DNA of 21,714 nt from DATDWC01 sp035289805 (GTDB lineage: Bacteria > Patescibacteriota > Gracilibacteria > Peribacterales > Peribacteraceae). Position 1 is the stretch's first letter. Every line of letters starts with the position of its first letter. Of the stretch, positions 14,793 to 21,289 are shown piece after piece. The stretch spans positions 1 through 21,714 of the forward strand of contig DATDWC010000094.1 of the NCBI GenBank assembly GCA_035289805.1, read 5' to 3'. The notes under the pieces are model-generated. The model did no database searches and was not told where the DNA came from. It saw nothing but the letters and a program-made list of their open reading frames with translations. Both the position numbers and the translations under genes were made by a program.

Positions 14793-16051
14793 AAATCCTC
14801 CTCCTCAATGATGATTTCACAGGGCTGAAGGATACTGCGTTTGACGGTGAACCGCGCGGACGCGGTGGCGCAGCCATCGTCGTTGCTTCTCTCGCCGAAG
14901 AATACGCTCGCGCCGGGCACACCGTAGAAGTACTCACTACCCATCAGAGTGATCCGCAGAGCATCGTCGAAGAGAGAACATCTCACGTCTGTGTGACAAG
15001 TCTTCCGATCCGCTATCCAAAGCGCCTGCGCCATTACCTCACCCTCTGGAATCCCAAAGCTTCGCGATTGATCTCTGCATTCCTTAAAGCAAATGGACCA
15101 TTCGATGCAGTCCATGTTCACAATGTTCATTCCTTCCTCACCTACAATGCGATTCCTCTCGTTCGACAGTACTCCCGGAATGTGATCATCACATTCCACG
15201 ATGCGATGAGCGTTGCCTATGGAAGAATCGGTACTCCACAGTACCTTGAGAAAAATGATCCCCATCTCACTATCCTCGATCATGTGCGCCTCGCAGGGCG
15301 ATCGTACAATCCGCTCCGTAATTCCATCATTCGCAGGATGCTCCGCTCTGCAACGACTAAAATCTCGGTAAGCAGAGCACTCAGAGAGGCACTCGAAAAG
15401 AACGGTGTTGTAGTGGATGCAGTGATTCATAATGGAATTACCGCTTTGGATGGGGATGCCCTGGAAAAACGTACGCAGGAGCTGAGGCGTATGTGGAATG
15501 TAGAAGGAAAATCTGTGCTCTTCCTTGGTGGGAGACTGAGGAAGGAGAAGGGAGTGCTCCATGCATTCGAGGCTCTGCGCATGGTGAGAGAAACACATCC
15601 CAATACCGTTCTCCTCCTCGTTGGTGCAAGAAGTGATGCAGAAGTGCTCCTTAGGAATTATCCTCACGCGGATGTCATCCAGAGTTACATCATCATTACC
15701 GATTGGATTCCTCAGTCCGATGTTCGTGCAGCGCTTTGGCTCTCCGATATTTGCCTCACACCGTCGGTGTACCTGGATCCCTTCGTCCTCGTGAATGTGG
15801 AGGCAATGTCCGCGGGGAAACCCGTCATCGGAACGCGCTTTGGAGGAACACACGAAATCGTGGAGAACGGCAAAACCGGCTTCATCATTGATCCGAGGAA
15901 TGCCGGGGAGTTCGCCAAAGCCATTACAAAACTTCTGGATGATCCTGATCTCCGTCAGCGTATGGGAAATGCAGGAAGAGAGCGCGTACAAAAAAACTTC
16001 TCCCTCACAAAGCAGGTACAGCAATACCTGGATCTCCTCTCGAGGGAGTGA
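14789..16051 (+). CDS. Family 4 glycosyltransferase (GT-B fold)
   Basis: 420 aa. The N-terminal Rossmann half starts MKILLLNDDF with the glycine-rich GRGGAAI (24-30) and HVHNVHSF (109-116). The C-terminal half has FLGGRLRKEKG (245-255), LLLVGAR (275-281) and LDPFVLVNVEAMSAGKPVIG (329-348), followed by GGTHEIVENGKTGFI. The usual E-x7-E nucleotide-sugar motif is D330-x7-E338 here, with Asp in first place. It transfers a sugar from a nucleotide donor to the growing lipid-linked glycan in the cytoplasm. ATG overlaps the methyltransferase stop by four bases. Its own stop is followed 20 nt later by the small DUF5989-like gene. Confidence 0.9.
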   Translation: MKILLLNDDFTGLKDTAFDGEPRGRGGAAIVVASLAEEYARAGHTVEVLTTHQSDPQSIVEERTSHVCVTSLPIRYPKRLRHYLTLWNPKASRLISAFLKANGPFDAVHVHNVHSFLTYNAIPLVRQYSRNVIITFHDAMSVAYGRIGTPQYLEKNDPHLTILDHVRLAGRSYNPLRNSIIRRMLRSATTKISVSRALREALEKNGVVVDAVIHNGITALDGDALEKRTQELRRMWNVEGKSVLFLGGRLRKEKGVLHAFEALRMVRETHPNTVLLLVGARSDAEVLLRNYPHADVIQSYIIITDWIPQSDVRAALWLSDICLTPSVYLDPFVLVNVEAMSAGKPVIGTRFGGTHEIVENGKTGFIIDPRNAGEFAKAITKLLDDPDLRQRMGNAGRERVQKNFSLTKQVQQYLDLLSRE

Positions 16052-16058
16052 TCATTGC

Positions 16059-16064
16059 TATACT
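16059..16064 (+). promoter_or_regulatory. Possible -10 element before the small-protein/carbamoyltransferase module
   Basis: TATACT lies 7 nt before the ATG at 16072, just after the glycosyltransferase stop. It could start a separate, nearly leaderless transcript of the DUF5989-SxtJ-carbamoyltransferase module. No -35 of quality is visible. Confidence 0.35.
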
Positions 16065-16071
16065 CTGCTCT

Positions 16072-16230
16072 ATGTCGAAGCTCTCCATTTTTTCCGATCT
16101 CATTGCTTTCCTCCGCATCCGAAAGAAGTGGTGGCTCCTCCCGCTCGCGTTCTTGATTGTGCTGCTTGGCATTATCCTCATCTTCGCACAGGGATCACCA
16201 CTCGCACCATTCATCTATACTGTGTTTTGA
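16072..16230 (+). CDS. Small membrane protein, DUF5989/SxtK-like (52 aa)
   Basis: 52 aa. It has an amphipathic N-terminus, a RKKWWLLP motif (17-24), one hydrophobic helix (about 22-40) and a conserved-looking end, FAQGSPLAPFIYTVF (38-52). From memory this matches DUF5989 proteins, which are tiny and lie next to O-carbamoyltransferases; in saxitoxin clusters a protein of similar size, SxtK, sits beside SxtI and SxtJ. No biochemical role is known to me. A GTG at 16048, preceded by GAGGGA, would add eight residues and overlap the previous stop, but the ATG gives the usual family length. Probably a membrane partner of the carbamoylation step. Confidence 0.8.
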   Translation: MSKLSIFSDLIAFLRIRKKWWLLPLAFLIVLLGIILIFAQGSPLAPFIYTVF

Positions 16231-16463
16231 TGGAGGTTCCCCTACCACTGCGATTCCTGTGGAAAGGCTGGATGGGATTCAGCCATATTCTTGGCATGGT
16301 GATGAGTACGATCATCCTCACTGCTCTTTGGATCGTGGGGTTTGGGATCTATGCCATCATTCTTAAGATCATCTTGCTTCCATCCCGATTTTGGAAAGAG
16401 CCGGATTCCTTTTGGATTATGGTGAAGCAAGACCCAATCGAAAATATGCGATACCCATTTTAG
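16230..16463 (+). CDS. Small membrane protein, SxtJ-like (77 aa)
   Basis: 77 aa. The ATG shares its A with the TGA of the preceding gene. It has a short basic N-terminus, WKGWMGFSHILGMVMS (12-27), a hydrophobic helix at about 24-50, and a C-terminal FWKEPDSFWIMVKQD stretch. Layout and the W-x2-F-x-H-x-LG segment recall the C-terminal half of SxtJ-family membrane proteins, which I remember as about 130-150 aa, so this is a short member or has lost the first helices. The assignment rests mostly on the position between the DUF5989-like gene and the carbamoyltransferase. The stop lies 3 nt before the next ATG. Function unknown. Confidence 0.65.
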   Translation: MEVPLPLRFLWKGWMGFSHILGMVMSTIILTALWIVGFGIYAIILKIILLPSRFWKEPDSFWIMVKQDPIENMRYPF

Positions 16464-16466
16464 AGC

Positions 16467-18338
16467 ATGCCAAGCCCCAGCCCCAGCCCACACCCCGTCT
16501 ATATCCTCGGCATTTCCTGCTTCTACCACGATAGCGCCGCCGTGCTCTTGAAGAATGGCGAGATCGTGTTCGCAGCGCAGGAAGAACGTTTCACGAGGAA
16601 GAAGCACGATGAATCGTTTCCACATAATGCAATTGAACACGCGCTGAAGAGAGAGAAAATTGCAATGGAGGATATCGCAGCTGTTGGTTTCTACGAGAAA
16701 CCCTTCCTCAAATTCTTCGATCGCATACTCACAACGTTCTTTAAGACATGGCCCTTTGGGTACGTGCAGTACCTTAAGGCGATGCAGAGCTGGATGAAGG
16801 AGAAGCTCTGGATCCCGCATCTCCTCCGCAAAGAACTTCGCTACAAGGGTCCGCTCTTCTACGTACAGCATCATGAATCCCATGCGGCATCGAGCTACTT
16901 CTGCTCGGGATTTAAGGATGCCGCAATTGTTACCGTGGATGGTGTTGGCGAATGGGCAACAACCACGATTGGCAAGGGCAAAGGGAATGATTTTCAGTTA
17001 CTCAAAGAAATCCACTACCCCCATTCGCTCGGTCTCCTCTACTCTGCAATCACCTACTACCTTGGCTTTAAGGTAAATAGTGCGGAGTACAAGGTGATGG
17101 GCCTTGCGCCATACGGGAAACCAAAATACCTCGAAGTGATGCGGAAACTGATCGATGTGAAGCAGGATGGAAGTTTTGGATTGCATATGAAGTATTTCAC
17201 CTTCGAGCGTGGTATGCGGATGACCGGGCACACGCTTGAGAAGTTACTCGGAGAACCACGCAGGAAACCGGAATCCCCTCTCACAGAATTCCACAAGGAT
17301 ATCGCGCGATCGCTCCAGGATCTCACGGAGGAAGTGATGATGAAGATCGTGCAACATACAAAAAAGCTCACCCAAAGTGAAAATCTTTGTTTAGCAGGAG
17401 GAGTAGCCTTGAATTGTGTCGCGAATGGAAAGATTCTCCGCTCAGGGCTCTTCAAAGATATCTTCATCCAGCCCGCAGCAGGCGATGCAGGAGGAGCGCT
17501 TGGCGTGGCGCTTGCGATTTGGTATAGAAAATTTGGTAACGTCGTAGAGACGCCTCCTTCGACAGGCTCAGGACAGGCTAGGGCGTCTCAAAAAGGACCA
17601 ACAAAGATGTCACATGCCTTCCTCGGCAATGAATACACTGATGATGAGATCAAACATGCAATCGAACACGTAGGGGCCCTTCGACAGAGCTCAGGACAGG
17701 CTCTGCATGCAACGCCCCTACCCTACGAAAGATTGAATGACACTGATCTCATTCAAAATGTCGCAGCTCTCCTCGAAGGAACAAACGTGATCGGCTGGTT
17801 CCAAGGGCGTATGGAATTTGGACCACGATCCCTTGGGAATCGCTCGATCATCGCAGATGCAAGGAACAAGGAGAACTGGCAGAAGGTAAACCTCAAGATC
17901 AAATTCCGCGAATCCTTCCGACCGTTCGCACCCACGGTGCTTGAGGAACGTGTCTCGGAGTATTTTGAGCTCGATCGAGAGAGTCCTTACATGCTCCTCG
18001 TAGCAGATACCAAACCAGAGAAGCGAAAAGAAATCCCCGCAGTCACCCATGTGGATGGTTCTGCACGCATCCAGACCATTCGTAGAGATCAAAATCCGCG
18101 CTACTACGATCTCCTCAAGGCATTCGAAGCAAAGACCGGTTGCCCTGTGATCATCAATACTTCCTTCAATATCCGCGGCGAGCCGATTGTGGAATCACCG
18201 GAAGACGCGATCCGTTGCTTCCTTGGCACAGATATGGATTACCTCGTTCTTGGAAACTATCTCCTCAAAAAATCAGAGGTTCCAAAGGAGCTTATCCCCA
18301 CGCGGGAGAAGTATTTGAAGGAATTTGCGCTCGATTAA
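16467..18338 (+). CDS. O-carbamoyltransferase, NodU/CmcH/SxtI family
   Basis: 623 aa. The N-terminal Kae1/ASKHA-like domain has ILGISCFYHDSA (13-24), EERFTRKKHD (39-48), the metal-binding HHESHAA (135-141), VTVDGVGEW (156-164) and EYKVMGLAPYG (207-217). The nucleotide region LAGGVALNCVANG (about 313-325) and QPAAGDAGGALG follow. The C-terminal YrdC-like part starts around 420 and includes MEFGPRSLGNRSI. By family it makes carbamoyl-adenylate from carbamoyl phosphate and ATP and transfers the carbamoyl group to a sugar hydroxyl. Two palindromic repeats inserted between the domains add non-conserved peptides at about 361-375 and 402-419; the frame is kept, so the enzyme may still be active. The N-terminus PSPSPSPHP comes from a short AGCCCC repeat. 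Confidence 0.93.
   Translation: MPSPSPSPHPVYILGISCFYHDSAAVLLKNGEIVFAAQEERFTRKKHDESFPHNAIEHALKREKIAMEDIAAVGFYEKPFLKFFDRILTTFFKTWPFGYVQYLKAMQSWMKEKLWIPHLLRKELRYKGPLFYVQHHESHAASSYFCSGFKDAAIVTVDGVGEWATTTIGKGKGNDFQLLKEIHYPHSLGLLYSAITYYLGFKVNSAEYKVMGLAPYGKPKYLEVMRKLIDVKQDGSFGLHMKYFTFERGMRMTGHTLEKLLGEPRRKPESPLTEFHKDIARSLQDLTEEVMMKIVQHTKKLTQSENLCLAGGVALNCVANGKILRSGLFKDIFIQPAAGDAGGALGVALAIWYRKFGNVVETPPSTGSGQARASQKGPTKMSHAFLGNEYTDDEIKHAIEHVGALRQSSGQALHATPLPYERLNDTDLIQNVAALLEGTNVIGWFQGRMEFGPRSLGNRSIIADARNKENWQKVNLKIKFRESFRPFAPTVLEERVSEYFELDRESPYMLLVADTKPEKRKEIPAVTHVDGSARIQTIRRDQNPRYYDLLKAFEAKTGCPVIINTSFNIRGEPIVESPEDAIRCFLGTDMDYLVLGNYLLKKSEVPKELIPTREKYLKEFALD
17547..17589. repeat. Intragenic palindromic repeat insertion 1
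   Basis: Inverted arms GAGACGCC (17547-17554) and GGCGTCTC (17582-17589) enclose a core from CCTTCGA to CAGGACAGGCT (17556-17579). Translated in frame as ETPPSTGSGQARAS within the carbamoyltransferase. The core is shared with the second intragenic copy. Such cores recur in many uncultivated-bacterium genomes as far as I recall. Confidence 0.82.
17670..17721. repeat. Intragenic palindromic repeat insertion 2
   Basis: Inverted arms GTAGGGGC (17670-17677) and GCCCCTAC (17714-17721) enclose a core at 17678-17704 that begins CCTTCGACAGAG and contains CTCAGGACAGGCTC. Translated as VGALRQSSGQALHATPLP. The core resembles copy 1 but has one extra base, and the flanking arms belong to a different inverted-repeat type. 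Confidence 0.82.
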
Positions 18339-18341
18339 AGT

Positions 18342-18369
18342 ATTATACTATTCAACTGAATAGTATAAT
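18342..18369. terminator. Perfect palindrome between convergent genes, likely bidirectional terminator
   Basis: Perfect 13-bp arms (left ATTATACTATTCA) are separated by a two-base loop, between the carbamoyltransferase stop (18336-18338) and the cysN-cysC stop (18354-18352), which lies inside the palindrome. The position suggests transcription termination from both sides. The stem is AT-rich and lacks U-tracts, so it is not a classical intrinsic terminator; a protein-binding or mRNA-end-protecting site is possible. Confidence 0.55.
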
Positions 18370-20289
18370 GCCATGTTCTTTAAGGAGCTGGACCAGTTTC
18401 TCCACGTTTTCCTCCACACTCTCCCCTGCGGTATCGAGAGTGAGATCAGCATCCATTGGCTTCTCGTAAGCGCTCGAAACCCCGGGCACATCCATGCCGA
18501 CCTTCTGCGACTCAGCCTCGTAGAGACCTTTGGCATGACGCTTCTTGCACTCTTCGAGTGGTGCATCACAGTGAATAAGGAGGAATCGATCGGATCCAAT
18601 GAGTGCACGGGCATTCGCGCGGATTTCCTCCGTGGGAGCAATGAGAGCTGAGAGCGCGATGATGCCGCTATCATTGAGGAGCTTCGCTACTTCCATCGTG
18701 CGCCGCACATTCTCCGAACGATCAAGAGAGGTGAACCCAAGATCTCTATTGAGACCCATCCGCATATTCTCCCCATCGAGCACCATCGCAATATTCCCTC
18801 CGGAGAAGAGTCGCTGCTCCAGGGCATGTGCAATTGTTGATTTTCCAGAGCCAGAGAACCCCGAGAAGAGGAGAGTGACTGGTTTCTGGTGCCAATTCTC
18901 GACCCGCTCCTCTACAGTAATCTCACCTTTCTCTTTCTGAAGGGTCCTGCTCGTTGGCTCCTTCTCCCAGTGCGTTCCATCTTCTAACTTTCGATCGAGG
19001 ATCATGCCGGCGCCGACCGTGTGATTCGTCACGCGATCGATCAAGATGAATGATCCCATCGTACGGTTTCGCTTGTAACTATCGCAGGGAACTTTCTGAT
19101 GGAGGTGAAGACCCACTCTCCCTATCGCATTGAGTGGGAGAGATTGCGCCTGCCTCCTATGGTGCGTGTTCACATCGAGCTCGTACCGGATGAATTCGAT
19201 CACTCCTTTTGTCTCCATACGTCCAAGGCGTACGACGTACTCGGTCTTTGGCTCCAGTGGCTCCTCTCCAAAGGAAATGATGATAGCCTCCAAGTGATCC
19301 TCGAACGTTGGAACATTGTTCGGGTGCGCGAGCACATCTCCGCGCGAAATATCAAGCTCATCAGTGAGTGTGAGTGTGATCGCCTGACCTGCGAACGCTT
19401 CGGGGAGAGCCCCCTCGTAGGTATCGATGCGACGGATGCGTGAGTGCTTCCGTGAGGGGAAGATGATGACCTCGTCCCCCGGTCGCACGGTGCCAGAGCT
19501 CACCGTTCCGGCATACCCTCGGTACGAGGCATCGGGGCGCGAAACGAGCTGCACGGGAAAACGGAAATCGATCAGGTTTCTATCCGAAGCGATGTGTACG
19601 TTCTCGAGGAGGTAGAGGAGTGTCGCTCCCTGATACCAGAGGCACGCCTCACTCGCATGCACCACATTTGCACCGGTGAGTGCCGAGAGCGGGATGAAGT
19701 GGAGATCCGTGCAATCGAGTCGCGTTGCAAACTCAGTGAACTCGCTCCGTATCCTTTCGAAGACACGCTCATCATAGGAAACCACATCCATCTTATTCAC
19801 CGCCACAATGACGTGGCGCACACCGCAGAGCGAGATGATGGTGCTATGGCGGCGCGTCTGCTCCGTGATGCCTTTGGTTGCATCCACGAGTACGAGCGCC
19901 ATATCCGCGGATGATGCGGCTGTTGCCATGTTGCGCGTGTACTGGGTATGCCCCGGGACATCCGCAAGGATGAATTTTCGCTTCTTCGTGAAGAAGTATC
20001 GATGCGCGACATCAATCGTGATCCCCTGCTCTCGTTCCGCCTGCAACCCATCGAGGAGAAGAGCAGGATCTATGCCACCACCCGTCGTACCGTAGGTCTT
20101 GGAATCGGCTTCCAAAGAGGCAAGAACATCGGAGGCGAGGAGTCCGGCATCAAGCAGAAGTCTCCCAATGAGTGTGCTCTTGCCATCATCCACATTGCCG
20201 CACGTGAGGAGTCGCACGAGCTCCTTCTCTTCGTGAGCGGTGAGGAAGTCTTGAATATCTGCCGGTGAGGAGAGGTTGGCGAGTGACAT
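18352..20289 (-). CDS. cysNC: Bifunctional sulfate adenylyltransferase large subunit / APS kinase (NodQ type)
   Basis: 645 aa. The N-terminal GTPase domain (CysN) has GNVDDGKST (31-39), DVPGH (110-114) and NKMD (165-168), followed by beta-barrel domains to about 450. The C-terminal APS kinase (CysC) has GFSGSGKST (477-485), VLDGENMRMGLNRDLGF (503-519) and DRSENVRR. It would form ATP sulfurylase with CysD and then phosphorylate APS to PAPS. The fused form, as in rhizobial NodQ, is often linked to sulfation of secreted molecules. The CysC segment that usually reads ISPxR is LIAPTEE here (549-555), so the serine known from E. coli CysC is absent. The start is 5 nt after the cysD stop; the stop lies inside the palindrome shared with the convergent gene. 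Confidence 0.93.
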   Translation of the reverse strand: MSLANLSSPADIQDFLTAHEEKELVRLLTCGNVDDGKSTLIGRLLLDAGLLASDVLASLEADSKTYGTTGGGIDPALLLDGLQAEREQGITIDVAHRYFFTKKRKFILADVPGHTQYTRNMATAASSADMALVLVDATKGITEQTRRHSTIISLCGVRHVIVAVNKMDVVSYDERVFERIRSEFTEFATRLDCTDLHFIPLSALTGANVVHASEACLWYQGATLLYLLENVHIASDRNLIDFRFPVQLVSRPDASYRGYAGTVSSGTVRPGDEVIIFPSRKHSRIRRIDTYEGALPEAFAGQAITLTLTDELDISRGDVLAHPNNVPTFEDHLEAIIISFGEEPLEPKTEYVVRLGRMETKGVIEFIRYELDVNTHHRRQAQSLPLNAIGRVGLHLHQKVPCDSYKRNRTMGSFILIDRVTNHTVGAGMILDRKLEDGTHWEKEPTSRTLQKEKGEITVEERVENWHQKPVTLLFSGFSGSGKSTIAHALEQRLFSGGNIAMVLDGENMRMGLNRDLGFTSLDRSENVRRTMEVAKLLNDSGIIALSALIAPTEEIRANARALIGSDRFLLIHCDAPLEECKKRHAKGLYEAESQKVGMDVPGVSSAYEKPMDADLTLDTAGESVEENVEKLVQLLKEHGIILFS

Positions 20290-20294
20290 AGAAA

Positions 20295-21206
20295 TTAAAA
20301 ATATCCTTCGCGCTTCTTCTGTTCCATCGAAGCCACTTGATCGGAATCAATCAAGCGATCACGACGCTCGGAAGTTTCGGCATTGAGGAGCTCGATGAGA
20401 ATATCGTTGAGCGTGGTGGCATTCGATTCCACAGCACCGGAGAGTGGGTAGCAACCAAGTGTGCGGAAGCGCACCATCCGCTCCTCTGGTTTTTCGTTTT
20501 TTTCGAGCGGGAACCGATCGTCATCCACCATGATGAGTGTGTTACCGCGCTTCACAACGGGCCTTGGTGCCGCAAAGTAGAGCGGGACCACTGGAATTTG
20601 TTCGAGGAGGATGTAGTGCCACACATCAAACTCTGTCCAGTTACTTAAGGGGAATATGCGCATACTCTCGCCCTTATGAATGCGCGTGTTCCAGAGTCGC
20701 CAGAGTTCTGGTCTCTGGTTCTTTGGATCCCACCTGTGGTTTGGATCCCGGAAGGAGAACATGCGCTCCTTGGCACGTGATCGCTCCTCATCGCGTCTGG
20801 CTCCGCCGATTGCTGCATCGAATTCATACTTCCTGAGTGCCTGCTTTAAGGCTTCGGTCTTCATGATATCGGTGTAGACCGCGCTCCCGTGCGTGAATGG
20901 GGAGACTCCCTTCTTCAATCCTTCCTCATTCGTGTGCACAATGAGCTCCCACCCGAGCGTCTTCTTTATGAAGGAATCGCGGAAGGCGATCATCTCCTTA
21001 AACTTGTAGGTCGTATCGATGTGGAGAATGGGGAAAGGCGGCTTCCCCGGGTGAAACGCTTTGCGCGTGAGGTGTGCGAGGACCGAGGAATCCTTGCCAA
21101 TCGAGTACATGAGCACAGGCTTCCGAAACGCTGCTGCGGTTTCCCGCAGAATCTCGATGCTTTCGGCTTCGAGCTCCCGGAGATGGGTGAGCGTATACGA
21201 GGACAT
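20295..21206 (-). CDS. cysD: Sulfate adenylyltransferase small subunit
   Basis: 303 aa. The ATP pyrophosphatase (PAPS-reductase-like) fold has YSIGKDSSVLAHL (34-46), the GGARRDEERSRAKER signature (134-148), and CYPLSGAVES (252-261) near the end. Length matches CysD/NodP. It catalyses ATP + sulfate to APS + pyrophosphate, driven by GTP hydrolysis in CysN. The start MSSYTLTHLRELE is chosen over an upstream ATG at 21233 because it matches the family N-terminus. On the minus strand an extended -10 candidate (TGC then TATGTT) ends 10 nt before the ATG. No cysH, cysI or cysJ reductive genes lie nearby. Confidence 0.93.
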   Translation of the reverse strand: MSSYTLTHLRELEAESIEILRETAAAFRKPVLMYSIGKDSSVLAHLTRKAFHPGKPPFPILHIDTTYKFKEMIAFRDSFIKKTLGWELIVHTNEEGLKKGVSPFTHGSAVYTDIMKTEALKQALRKYEFDAAIGGARRDEERSRAKERMFSFRDPNHRWDPKNQRPELWRLWNTRIHKGESMRIFPLSNWTEFDVWHYILLEQIPVVPLYFAAPRPVVKRGNTLIMVDDDRFPLEKNEKPEERMVRFRTLGCYPLSGAVESNATTLNDILIELLNAETSERRDRLIDSDQVASMEQKKREGYF

Positions 21207-21289
21207 GCAGTGGCAAAACATAGCAGGAACCACCTTTTTACGAAAGAAGAAGGAGACTGTTTTAGCCTCATTCCATTACACTGGAAGCA
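21207..21289. promoter_or_regulatory. 83-bp divergent promoter region, cysD / SGNH hydrolase
   Basis: The minus strand has TGCTATGTT (hexamer 21222-21217), an extended -10 candidate for cysD. The plus strand has TACACT at 21277-21282, 7 nt before the hydrolase ATG at 21290. -35 matches are poor on both sides. No other gene fits in this gap. Confidence 0.45.

Noticed and set aside
14723..16024. 433-codon minus-strand open frame opposite the GT4 gene
   Set aside because: Rich in His, Cys and Arg with no fold signature. The plus strand carries a full GT4 with all its motifs.
16048..16072. GTG start for the DUF5989-like protein overlapping the GT4 stop
   Set aside because: It has a nearby GAGGGA and is possible, but the ATG at 16072 gives the usual family length and N-terminus, so the shorter form was kept.
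16471..16489. AGCCCC tandem repeat at the carbamoyltransferase N-terminus as a phase-variation tract
   Set aside because: Only about three units of six bases. Unit changes would not shift the frame, so on/off switching is not expected; it simply encodes PSPSPSP.
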